Shown in pieces: positions 1-7,515 of a DNA stretch of 64,000 nucleotides. The stretch is from Micromonospora sp. WMMD812 (GTDB lineage Bacteria > Actinomycetota > Actinomycetes > Mycobacteriales > Micromonosporaceae). Made by a program: the position numbers and the translations under genes. Position 1 is the stretch's first letter, and each line of letters opens with the position of its first letter. Below the pieces are notes generated by a model. That model was not told where the DNA came from, did not search any database, and worked only from the letters and a program-made list of their open reading frames with translations. Location of the stretch: positions 1,054,001-1,118,000 of the forward strand of contig NZ_CP114904.1 in the NCBI RefSeq assembly GCF_027497215.1, read 5' to 3'.

Positions 1-51
1 GCGCTCGCGGGAGAGGTCGGTGCCGGCGGGCGACACGCCGACGCCGGCGGG

Positions 52-1002
52 TCAGCGGCGCTCGGCGAAACCGTCCAGCGCGGCCAGCACCCGGTCGGCC
101 ATGCCGTGGCCGCCGCCGTGGCCGGCGGACTCCAGCACCTCCAGTCGGGCGTCCGGCCAGGCCTGTGCCAGCTGCCACGGGATGTCCGGTGGGCCGCTGA
201 TGTCAAGCCGGCCGTGCAGCAGCACGCCGGGGATCCCGGCCAGCCGGCCGGCCCCGCGCAGCAGCTCCCCGTCGGGCAGGAAACCGGCGTGCCGCCAGTA
301 GTGGGTGACCAGCCGGGCGAACACCATCCGGAACTCCGGGTCGGCGAACCGCGGGTCGGGCCGGTGCCCGGGGACGGTGGCCACGTGGGTGTCCTCCCAG
401 TCGCACCAGTCCCGGGCTGCCCGCTCCCGCACCGCCGGGTCCGGGTCGTGCAGCAGCCGGGCGTACGTGTCGGCCAGGTCGCCCTCGCGCGACGCGGGCG
501 GCACCCCGTCGCGGAACCGCGCCCACTCGGCCGGGAAGATCCGCCCCATCGCCCGGGTCAACCACTCGACCTCCCGGCGGGTGGTGGTGACCACGCTGAA
601 CAGCACCAGCTCGCTGACCCGGTCGGGGTGGCGCTGCGCGTAGGCCAGGCCGAGCGTGGACCCCCAGGACGCGCCGAGGACGAGCCAACGGTCCACCCCG
701 AGGTGGGTGCGGAGCCGCTCGATGTCGCGGACCAGGTGCGGTGTGGTGTTGGTGGCCAGGTCGACGGCGGGATCGGCGGCGTGCGGGCGGCTGCGTCCGC
801 AGCCACGCTGGTCGAACAGGACCACCCGGTAGCGGGCCGGGTCGAAGTAGCGCCGCCAGCCGGGGGAGCAGCCCGAGCCGGGCCCGCCGTGCAGCACCAC
901 CGCCGGTTTCCCGTCGGGGTTGCCGCAGGCCTCCCAGTACAGGTGGTGATCGTCGCCGACGTCGAGCAGGCCGTGCGCGTACGGCTCGACGAGAGGGTAC
1001 AT
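52..1002 (-). CDS. pip: Proline iminopeptidase (alpha/beta hydrolase, S33)
   Basis: A 316-aa protein that would remove N-terminal proline from peptides in the cytoplasm. It has the S33 signature HGGPGSG (residues 38-44, oxyanion region), DQRGCGRS (64-71) and the nucleophile elbow GASWGS with Ser112. A late Asp (GRLD) and His (SAGHG) complete a plausible triad. The length is that of the family. The ATG at 1002 was chosen because homologous sequence begins there (MYPLVEPYAHG); the frame stays open far upstream only because of high GC. It is divergent from a MarR gene 42 bp away, with a palindrome in the gap, so that regulator is a likely controller. Confidence 0.93.
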   Translation of the reverse strand: MYPLVEPYAHGLLDVGDDHHLYWEACGNPDGKPAVVLHGGPGSGCSPGWRRYFDPARYRVVLFDQRGCGRSRPHAADPAVDLATNTTPHLVRDIERLRTHLGVDRWLVLGASWGSTLGLAYAQRHPDRVSELVLFSVVTTTRREVEWLTRAMGRIFPAEWARFRDGVPPASREGDLADTYARLLHDPDPAVRERAARDWCDWEDTHVATVPGHRPDPRFADPEFRMVFARLVTHYWRHAGFLPDGELLRGAGRLAGIPGVLLHGRLDISGPPDIPWQLAQAWPDARLEVLESAGHGGGHGMADRVLAALDGFAERR

Positions 1003-1021
1003 GCCGTCCCCCCTCCGATAC

Positions 1022-1033
1022 AACAGTGCTGTT
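1022..1033. promoter_or_regulatory. Candidate MarR operator between pip and the MarR gene
   Basis: A perfect inverted repeat AACAG-N2-CTGTT lies in the 42-bp gap between the divergent pip (start 1002) and MarR (start 1045) genes. Flanking bases extend the partial symmetry (TGTAACAG on one side, TACAACAG on the other). MarR proteins usually bind such a site and repress both directions; binding itself is inference. Confidence 0.5.
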
Positions 1034-1044
1034 ACATTAGCGGG

Positions 1045-1533
1045 GTGACCGACGACGTACCCGAGCGGGAGGCCGTGGGCACGCTGCTGCGACACGTGCT
1101 CGAGGTGCTCGACGGCGACGTGGCCGCCGTCTACGCCGAGCGGGGGATCACCGACTACCGGCCCCGTTTCTCCCCGCCGCTGCGGGTGCTGGTGGCCGAC
1201 GGGCCCCTCGCCATCCGAGATCTGGCCCGCCGGGTCGGGGTGACCCACTCCGCGGCCAGCCAGACCGTGTCCCAGATGGTCCGGGCCGGGCTGGTCGAGC
1301 TGGTCCCCGGCGCGGACGCCCGCCAGCGCATCGTGCACCTCACCGACCGGGCCCGCGCGCTGCTGCCCCTGGTCGAGGCGGAGTGGGCGGCCACCGCGAG
1401 CGCCCTGCGCGGCCTGGACGCCGAACTGCCCGTGCCCCTGGCCGACCTGCTGCACAGGGTCCTCGACGCGACCCGGCGCCGGTCGCTGCGCCACCGCATC
1501 GCCGACGCCGGCCTGCCCCCGCCGCCGGCGTGA
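1045..1533 (+). CDS. MarR-family transcriptional regulator
   Basis: A 162-aa winged-helix regulator starting at GTG 1045 (VTDDVPERE). The wHTH is clear at about residues 50-105: LAIRDLARRVGVTHSAASQTVSQMV as recognition helix region, then a wing with DARQRIVHLT. Short helices at each end would form the dimer interface. It is divergent from proline iminopeptidase with a 12-bp palindrome in the shared promoter, so it probably controls pip and itself. The ligand cannot be read from the sequence. Confidence 0.85.
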   Translation: MTDDVPEREAVGTLLRHVLEVLDGDVAAVYAERGITDYRPRFSPPLRVLVADGPLAIRDLARRVGVTHSAASQTVSQMVRAGLVELVPGADARQRIVHLTDRARALLPLVEAEWAATASALRGLDAELPVPLADLLHRVLDATRRRSLRHRIADAGLPPPPA

Positions 1534-1592
1534 CGCGGCCGGCCGACACGCGCACGGCAGCGTGACCGGGCGTCGCGCGGCGGGCGCGTCGG

Positions 1593-2405
1593 TCAGCGGC
1601 TGAGCTGCCGGTAGCGGCGGACCGACAGGGGCAGGAAGACGGCGATGAGCAGCGCCGGCCAGCCCACCGCGAGGGCAAGGGCGTGCTGCGCGGCGAACGA
1701 CTCGCCGCCCCACCCGGGATTGCCGAACAGCTCCCGGCACGCGGCGACGGTGGCCGACAGCGGGTTCCACTCGGCGACCGGGGCGAGCCAGCCGGGCATC
1801 GTCTCGGGTGCGACGAACGCGTTGGAGGTGAAGCCGACCGGCCAGACCAGGATCTGCAACACCATGACCGACTCCGGGCGGCGCAGCAGCAGCGCCAGGT
1901 GGATGCCGGCCCAGATCAACGCGAACCGCAGCAGCAGGAGCAGCCCGACCGCCGCCGCGGCGGCCGCCAACCCGTTGCGCCACTGCCAGCCGACCAGCCG
2001 CCCGCAGGCCAGCATGACGGCCAGGCCGGCGGCGGAGTGCAGCAGGTCGGCGGCGGCGCGCCCGGTGACCACCGCGGAGCGGGCCATCGGCAGCGACCGG
2101 AACCGGTCGGTGACCCCGCGGGCGGTGTCGGTGGCCACCGCGGTGTAGCTGGCCTCGAGGCCGAAGGCCATCGTCATGACGAACATGCCCGGCAGCAGGA
2201 ACTCCCGGTAGTCGCCGCCGCCGGGCACGGCGATCGCGCCGCCGAACAGGTAGCCGAACATCAGCACCAGCAGCACCGGGAACAGCAGCCCGACGATGAG
2301 TTCCGCGGGCTGGCGGGTCCAGTGCGTCACCGCCCGGCCGGTCAGGACGAGGGTGTCGGCCACGGCCCAGCGCACCCGGCGCGGGGCGAGGGCGAGACTG
2401 CTCAT
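1593..2405 (-). CDS. ABC-2 type drug exporter permease (DrrB-like)
   Basis: A 270-aa integral membrane protein with about six hydrophobic helices and the ABC-2 pattern: an N-terminal amphipathic segment, paired helices near residues 35-55 and 60-100, and a C-terminal group with PVGFTSNAFV and EWNPLSA, typical of DrrB/daunorubicin-type exporters. Its ATG overlaps the stop of the ATPase gene by 4 bases (2402-2405), so the two are translationally coupled and should form one transporter. The substrate is unknown. The divergent TetR gene implies induction by a small molecule. Confidence 0.9.
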   Translation of the reverse strand: MSSLALAPRRVRWAVADTLVLTGRAVTHWTRQPAELIVGLLFPVLLVLMFGYLFGGAIAVPGGGDYREFLLPGMFVMTMAFGLEASYTAVATDTARGVTDRFRSLPMARSAVVTGRAAADLLHSAAGLAVMLACGRLVGWQWRNGLAAAAAAVGLLLLLRFALIWAGIHLALLLRRPESVMVLQILVWPVGFTSNAFVAPETMPGWLAPVAEWNPLSATVAACRELFGNPGWGGESFAAQHALALAVGWPALLIAVFLPLSVRRYRQLSR

Positions 2406-3361
2406 GCCGCCACCTGCTCGCGCGGGCCGGTCAGGCGCAGGAACACCTCGTCGAGGGTGGGTCGGCGGACCGCCACGTCGGCGACGCCCAGCCGAGCCTC
2501 CTCCAGCGCGCGCAGCGCCCCGGCCAGGGCGGTGACCCGGTCACCGACCGGTGCGCTGACGCGCAGCGCGGCCACGTCGACGGCGCAGGCGGCGCCGGTG
2601 GCCGCGGTGATCACCGAGGCGGCCCGCGCCAGGTCGTCGGCGCGGCGCAGCAGCACGTCGAGGCGGTCGCCGCCGAGGTCGTCCTTGAGCTCTTCGGGCG
2701 AGCCGGCGGCGACGACCCGGCCGGCGTCGACCACCGCGACGGTGTCGGCGAGCTGGTCGGCCTCGTCGAGGTACTGGGTGGTGAGCAGCACGGTGGCGCC
2801 GTCGGCGACGAGCGCGCGGACGGCGTCCCACACCTCGTTGCGCCCACGTGGGTCGAGCCCGGTGGTCGGCTCGTCGAGGAAGAGCACCGGCGGGGCCAGG
2901 ATCAAGCTGGCGGCCAGGTCGAGTCGGCGGCGCATCCCGCCGGAGTAGCCGGACACCGGCCGGGCGCCGGCGTCGGCGAGGCCGAACCGGTCGAGCAGCT
3001 CGTCGGCGCGGGCCCGGGCGGCACGCCGGGACAGGTGGTGCAGCCGGCCGAAGAGCACCAGGTTCTGCCGGCCGGTCAGCACCTCGTCGACCGCGGCGTG
3101 CTGCCCGACCAGGCCGATCGCGGCGCGTACCCGGTCGGGGTGGGCCACCACGTCGTGCCCGGCGACCCGGGCCCGCCCGCCGTCGGGACGCAGCAGGGTG
3201 GTGAGGATCCGCACCGCGGTGGTCTTGCCCGCGCCGTTCGGGCCGAGCAGCCCGCACACCGTGCCCGCCGCCACGGTGAGGTCCAGCCCGGCCAGGGCGT
3301 GCGTGTCGCCGTACTGCTTGCGCAGCCCCTCGGCCTCGATCGTCGATGTTCCGCTTCGCAT
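2402..3361 (-). CDS. ABC transporter ATP-binding protein (DrrA-like)
   Basis: A 319-aa ATPase of the DrrA type. Walker A is GPNGAGKTT (about 43-51), the signature is SGYSGGMRRR, Walker B is VLFLDEPTTGLD, and the C-terminal DrrA extension (about 225-319) ends RPTLDEVFLRLTG. The ATG at 3361 lies just downstream of a 25-bp palindrome, so the operator sits in its promoter; the longer open frame upstream crosses that promoter and was rejected. It overlaps the permease gene by 4 bp. Export of a lipophilic drug-like compound is the family role; the compound is unknown. Confidence 0.92.
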   Translation of the reverse strand: MRSGTSTIEAEGLRKQYGDTHALAGLDLTVAAGTVCGLLGPNGAGKTTAVRILTTLLRPDGGRARVAGHDVVAHPDRVRAAIGLVGQHAAVDEVLTGRQNLVLFGRLHHLSRRAARARADELLDRFGLADAGARPVSGYSGGMRRRLDLAASLILAPPVLFLDEPTTGLDPRGRNEVWDAVRALVADGATVLLTTQYLDEADQLADTVAVVDAGRVVAAGSPEELKDDLGGDRLDVLLRRADDLARAASVITAATGAACAVDVAALRVSAPVGDRVTALAGALRALEEARLGVADVAVRRPTLDEVFLRLTGPREQVAA

Positions 3362-3383
3362 CCGCGCCTCCTCCACCCGACAC

Positions 3384-3408
3384 CGTACGCTGTACCGTAC
3401 ACCGTACG
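3384..3408. promoter_or_regulatory. 25-bp near-perfect palindrome, TetR operator
   Basis: Centred on base 3396, the 12-base left arm (3384-3395) and right arm (3397-3408) are complementary at 11 of 12 positions. The core is TGTAC-C-GTACA, and ACCGTAC recurs at 3382, 3394 and 3401. It lies between the ABC ATPase start (3361) and the divergent TetR start (3435), which is where a TetR repressor would shut off both promoters. Confidence 0.7.
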
Positions 3409-3434
3409 ATACGAGCGGCGGTAGAGTCCCGGAC

Positions 3435-4223
3435 GTGACCACCGAGTACAGCGGCACCGGCGATCCCGCCCGCAGCCTCGCCCTGCTCTGGCGCACGCGG
3501 GAACCGGCCAGCCGCCGGGGCCGCACCGACCTCACCGTGGACCGGATCGTCCGGGCCGCCATCGAGGTCGCCGACACCGAGGGGCTCGCCGCGCTGTCCA
3601 TGCGCCGGGTCGCCGAACGCCTCGGCGTGGGCACCATGTCGCTCTACACGCACGTCCCCGGCAAGGGTGAACTGCTCGACCTGATGCTCGACACCGTCTA
3701 CGGCGAGACCGTCACCTCGGCGCCACCGACCGACGGCTGGCGCGCCCGCCTGGAACACATCGCCCGGGAGAGCTGGGCGCTCTACCTGCGCCACCCGTGG
3801 CTGCTGCAGGTGGCCACCACCCGCCCGCCGCTGGGCCCCAACCTGATCGCCCGCTACGAACGCGAACTGCGCGCCGTCGACGGCATCGGCCTCACCGACC
3901 TCGAGATGGACGCCGTGGTCACCCTCGTCGGCGGGTTCGTCCACGGCGCCGTACGCGGCGCGGTGGAGGCGGCGCAGGCCGCCGAGCGCACCGGGATGAC
4001 CGAGGAGCAGTGGTGGCAGGCCCACGCCCCGTACCTGGAGAAGGCGATGGACCCGCGCCGCTTCCCGCTCGCCGCCCGGGTCGGCGCCGCAGCCGGCGAG
4101 GAGTACCAGGCCGCCGGCGACCCGGCCCGCGCGTTCGAGTTCGGCCTGGCCCGCATCCTCGACGGCATCGAGGTGCTGACACGCGACCGCCCGGGCGCGG
4201 ACACACCCCCGACCGGCGGATAA
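3435..4223 (+). CDS. TetR-family repressor of the DrrAB-type exporter
   Basis: A 262-aa regulator starting at GTG 3435. The N-terminal TetR helix-turn-helix is at about residues 30-75 (IVRAAIEVADTEGLAALSMRRV, then GVGTMSLYTHVPGKGEL). The large C-terminal ligand domain resembles the TetR_C_11 type found beside drug exporters. It is divergent from the ABC genes across a 25-bp palindrome. By analogy it would release DNA on binding the exported compound. A roughly 25-residue N-terminal tail before the HTH is common in this subgroup. Confidence 0.88.
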   Translation: MTTEYSGTGDPARSLALLWRTREPASRRGRTDLTVDRIVRAAIEVADTEGLAALSMRRVAERLGVGTMSLYTHVPGKGELLDLMLDTVYGETVTSAPPTDGWRARLEHIARESWALYLRHPWLLQVATTRPPLGPNLIARYERELRAVDGIGLTDLEMDAVVTLVGGFVHGAVRGAVEAAQAAERTGMTEEQWWQAHAPYLEKAMDPRRFPLAARVGAAAGEEYQAAGDPARAFEFGLARILDGIEVLTRDRPGADTPPTGG

Positions 4224-4233
4224 CCTGTCCGAC

Positions 4234-4743
4234 ATGACCATGCGCCCCATCCGGATCATCGGCGACCCGGTGCTGCGCACCTCGTGCGCGCCGGTGACCA
4301 GCTTCGACGCCGAGCTTCGTACGCTGGTCAGCGACCTGATGGACACCCTGCTCGGCGCGCCCGGCCGGGCCGGTGTCGCCGCCCCGCAGATCGGGGTCGA
4401 CGCCCAGGTGTTCGTCTACGACGCCGACGGGCACCGCGGCCACCTCATCAACCCGACCCTGGAACTCTCCGACGAACTGCAGGACGACGACGAGGGTTGC
4501 CTGTCCATCCCCGGCCTGTACTTCCCGACGCCCCGGGCCCTGCACGCCACCGCCCACGGCGTCGACCAGCACGGCGAGCCGCTGACCATCTCCGGCACCG
4601 GCTTCCTGGCGCGGGCGTTGCAACACGAGACCGACCACCTGGCCGGCCGGCTCTACGTGGACACCCTGCGCGGCGAGACCCGCCGCCGCGCGCTGCGGGA
4701 GATCCGCGCCGGCCGTTTCGACTCGCCGAGCCGGTCCAGCTGA
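4234..4743 (+). CDS. def: Peptide deformylase
   Basis: A 169-aa metalloenzyme that removes the formyl group from N-terminal Met of new proteins. All three family motifs are intact: GVAAPQIG (47-54), EGCLS with metal ligand Cys89, and QHETDHL with ligands His131 and His135 and catalytic Glu132. It starts 10 bp after the TetR gene, so it may share that transcript, although the functions look unrelated. ATG 4234 is used; ATG 4240 is an alternative. Actinomycetes usually carry more than one def, so this may be a paralogue rather than the housekeeping copy. Confidence 0.95.
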   Translation: MTMRPIRIIGDPVLRTSCAPVTSFDAELRTLVSDLMDTLLGAPGRAGVAAPQIGVDAQVFVYDADGHRGHLINPTLELSDELQDDDEGCLSIPGLYFPTPRALHATAHGVDQHGEPLTISGTGFLARALQHETDHLAGRLYVDTLRGETRRRALREIRAGRFDSPSRSS

Positions 4744-4770
4744 CAGGCGTTCCCTCGACAAGGCCCCGCG

Positions 4771-5541
4771 CTACCGGGCGGTCAGGGCGTACTCGCCGTA
4801 GTCGGCGACCGGGGTGAAGCCGAGGCGCTCGTAGAGCCGCACGGCGGCGGTGTTGTCCGCCCGGACGTTCAGCGTGACGTGGTCGACGCTGTCCCGCAGC
4901 CGCCCGCACAGCGCCGCGACCACCCCGGCGGCCAGCCCGCGACCCCGCGCCGCCGGATGGGTGGTGACGTTGCCCAGCGCCGCGACCCGGTACGCCGGCG
5001 ACCACACGTGCACCCCGGCCACCGCGACGAGCGCGTCACCGGCACGGACGCCGACGTACTGGCCGGTGTCCAGCATCCGCGGGTCGAACCAGTTGCCCGG
5101 GTACGCCTCGGCGTAGAGGGTGTGCAGCTGCGGCAGGTCCGCCGCGCCCAGCGGCACCCCGACCGGCGCGACGCCGGCCAGCCGCGCCGGGTCGGTCAAC
5201 GCCATCTTGCGGTGCGCGTGGCCGCCGTCGAGGCGGAACCACGGGGCCAGCGCCGCGTCCAGGCCGGGGGACAGGTGCGCGTACAGGCGGGCGGGCAGCA
5301 GCGGCGCGAGGTCGACCAGCAGCGCCGCCAGGTCGGCCACATCCGGCGGCGCCGCGAACGCCAGCAGCGTGGGCGGGTCCGCGCCGTGGTAGAGCAGGGC
5401 CACCTGGTCGCCGCGGCGGAACCACGAGGTGTACGGCCAGAAGAAGTCGTCCAGGTCGCCGAGCTGGTAGGCGTGCAGCACCGGGTCCCGGCGCAGCAGC
5501 CGGGCCAGCGCGTCCCGGTCGTGCTCGGCGCGTACCGGCAC
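4771..5541 (-). CDS. GNAT-family N-acetyltransferase
   Basis: A 256-aa protein with its GNAT fold in the C-terminal half. The acetyl-CoA loop is visible as HPAARGRGLAAGV, followed by LNVRADNTAAVRLYERLGF. The N-terminal half (residues 1-110) resembles the second, degenerate GNAT-like lobe of larger acetyltransferases. It starts at GTG 5541, one base after the stop of the upstream TSUP permease gene, so the two are co-transcribed. The acetylated substrate is unknown. Confidence 0.85.
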   Translation of the reverse strand: MPVRAEHDRDALARLLRRDPVLHAYQLGDLDDFFWPYTSWFRRGDQVALLYHGADPPTLLAFAAPPDVADLAALLVDLAPLLPARLYAHLSPGLDAALAPWFRLDGGHAHRKMALTDPARLAGVAPVGVPLGAADLPQLHTLYAEAYPGNWFDPRMLDTGQYVGVRAGDALVAVAGVHVWSPAYRVAALGNVTTHPAARGRGLAAGVVAALCGRLRDSVDHVTLNVRADNTAAVRLYERLGFTPVADYGEYALTAR

Positions 5542-5542
5542 G

Positions 5543-6322
5543 TCAGCCCGCCAGCCACTGGTCGTGGCCGAGCTTGGCGACCAGCGCCAGCACCACCACG
5601 AGCAGCACGATCCGCACGAACCCGGCGCCGCGGCGCAGCGCCATCCGCGCCCCGAGCACCGCCCCGGCGATGTTGCACACCGCCATCCCCGCGCCGAGCA
5701 GCCACCACACGTGCCCGGTCACCCCGAACACCACCAGCGCACCGAGGTTGGTGCCGGCGTTGACCACCTTCGCCATCGCCGAGCCGTGCACGAAGTCCGC
5801 GCCGAGCAGCGCGGTGAACGCCAGCACCAGGAACGTGCCGGTGCCCGGGCCGATCAACCCGTCGTACAGGGCGATGCCGATCCCGGCGACCGCGACCGCG
5901 ACGGCGACCCGCGCGGGGGTCCGCCGCTCCGGCAGCGACACCACGCCCAGCCGGGGACGCAGCAGCACGAACAGCGCCACGGACACCAGCACGACGAGCA
6001 CCACCGGCCGGTACGCGGCGGCCGGCACCGCGCCGGCCAACGCGGCGCCCACCCCGGCACTGACCACCGCCACCCCGGCGGCCGGCCCGGCCACCGCCCA
6101 GTCGACCTTGGTACGGCGGGCATAGGTCGCGGCCGCCGTCGCGGTGCCCGCGATCGCGGCGAGCTTGTTGGTGCCCAGCGCGCTGGCCACCGGCATCCCG
6201 GGCGCGGCGACGAGCAACGCCGGCAGGAGCAGCAGCCCGCCGCCACCGACCACCGCGTCGACCCAGCCGGCCATCGCGGCCGCGGTGAGCAGGGTGGTCA
6301 GCGATACGGGGTCCAGGTCCAC
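5543..6322 (-). CDS. TSUP (TauE/SafE) family membrane permease
   Basis: A 259-aa integral membrane protein with about eight hydrophobic helices and the TSUP layout: an N-terminal repeat with GWVDAVVGGGGLLLLPALL and a second repeat with YDGLIGPGTGTFLVLAF. The glycine-rich motif in each half is characteristic. Members move sulfite, sulfonates or other organic anions across the plasma membrane. The start is GTG 6322. It is followed at 1 bp by an acetyltransferase gene. The substrate cannot be assigned from context. Confidence 0.87.
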   Translation of the reverse strand: MDLDPVSLTTLLTAAAMAGWVDAVVGGGGLLLLPALLVAAPGMPVASALGTNKLAAIAGTATAAATYARRTKVDWAVAGPAAGVAVVSAGVGAALAGAVPAAAYRPVVLVVLVSVALFVLLRPRLGVVSLPERRTPARVAVAVAVAGIGIALYDGLIGPGTGTFLVLAFTALLGADFVHGSAMAKVVNAGTNLGALVVFGVTGHVWWLLGAGMAVCNIAGAVLGARMALRRGAGFVRIVLLVVVLALVAKLGHDQWLAG

Positions 6323-6470
6323 GGCCCGCCATTCTCCCCAGCTGGGCAGGGCCGATGCCGGCCGCTGTGGCCAGCCTCACCCACCCACCCGGCGACCGCC
6401 GCCGGCTCCCCGTCCTGCGGTCCGGACCGCCCGCGGGGCGCCGTCCCCAACCCTCCGGCCGGCGGCCGGA

Positions 6471-6557
6471 TCAGCGGCCCCGGCTGCGACGCAGCCACAC
6501 CCCCAGCGCCCCGACCGCCACGAACACCAGCATCGAGCAGAGCAACACCTTGACCAC
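6471..6557 (-). CDS. Possible 28-aa single-span membrane peptide
   Basis: A GTG-initiated frame of 28 codons. It reads as a hydrophobic segment (KVLLCSMLVFVAVGALGVW) followed by a basic tail (LRRSRGR), which is a credible single transmembrane peptide with a positive-inside end. It lies between the divergent TSUP and endonuclease-family genes in otherwise empty sequence. No clear ribosome site is seen upstream, so expression is uncertain. Confidence 0.33.
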   Translation of the reverse strand: MVKVLLCSMLVFVAVGALGVWLRRSRGR

Positions 6558-6592
6558 CCGGCAAGACTGCCACGGCGTCGTAGGGTGCAGGA

Positions 6593-7372
6593 GTGCGCCT
6601 GGCCACCTTCAACCTGCTGCACGGCCGATCGCTCGCCGACGGGCTCGTCGACCCGGACCGGCTCGCCGCGGCCGTCTCCGCGCTCGACGCCGACGTGCTC
6701 GCCCTCCAGGAGGTCGACCGGGACCAGAGCCGCAGCGGCAAGCTCGACCTCACCGCCATCGCCGCCCGCGCCCTCGACGCCCCGCACCACCGCTTCGCCG
6801 CCGCCGTCGTCGGCACACCCGGCGAAGGATTCCGCCCCCTCACCCACGACGACGACGGCCACGGCGAACCCTGCTACGGCGTCGGCCTGATCAGCCGCCA
6901 CCCCGTACGCACCTGGCAGGTCACCCGCCTCAAGGGCGCGCCGGTCCGCTCACCGGTCTTCGTGCCCGGCCCGCGCGGCGGCCTGGTCCTGCTGCACGAC
7001 GAACCGCGGGTCGTGCTCGCCGCCGTCCTGGACACCCCGCACGGGCCGCTCACCGCCGCCGCCACCCACCTGTCCTTCGTCCCGGGGTGGAACGTCCGCC
7101 AGCTCCGCCAGGTCGTCCGCGCGCTGCGCGCGCTGCCCGCGCCCCGCGTCCTGCTCGGCGACCTCAACCTGCCCGCCGGCGTGGCCCGCGTGGTCTCCGG
7201 CTGGCGACCGCTGGGCCGCCGCCACACCTACCCGGCCGGCGAGCCCCGGGTGCAACTCGACCACATCCTCGCCGACCGGCACGCCGTGGCGCAGCTGCCC
7301 CCGGTCACCGCCGTCGCCACACCGCTGTCCACCATCTCGGACCACCGCCCACTCCTGGTCGACCTCGGCTGA
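6593..7372 (+). CDS. Endonuclease/exonuclease/phosphatase family protein
   Basis: A 259-aa protein of the DNase I/sphingomyelinase fold. Residues match the family in order: TFNLLHG (N-terminal Asn), LALQEVDRDQ (metal-binding Glu), a central GLISRHP, LLGDLNLP (Asp/Asn pair), and ISDHRPLLVDL with catalytic His near the C-terminus. There is no signal peptide, so it is probably cytoplasmic. It starts at GTG 6593. Substrate (nucleic acid, phosphoinositide or other phosphodiester) is not determined. The next gene is separated by 143 bp. Confidence 0.88.
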   Translation: MRLATFNLLHGRSLADGLVDPDRLAAAVSALDADVLALQEVDRDQSRSGKLDLTAIAARALDAPHHRFAAAVVGTPGEGFRPLTHDDDGHGEPCYGVGLISRHPVRTWQVTRLKGAPVRSPVFVPGPRGGLVLLHDEPRVVLAAVLDTPHGPLTAAATHLSFVPGWNVRQLRQVVRALRALPAPRVLLGDLNLPAGVARVVSGWRPLGRRHTYPAGEPRVQLDHILADRHAVAQLPPVTAVATPLSTISDHRPLLVDLG

Positions 7373-7515
7373 CGGCGAGGTCAGCGCCGACAGGGGAGAG
7401 CGCTCCTTACCGACGGGTATTCAAGATTCCCTCAAGATCGTTGCGTCAGGCAATCATGCCGATCATGCTGGTCGAAACCGCGTCAAGGTCAACCAGTTCT
7501 CGCCATGGAGGCCAT

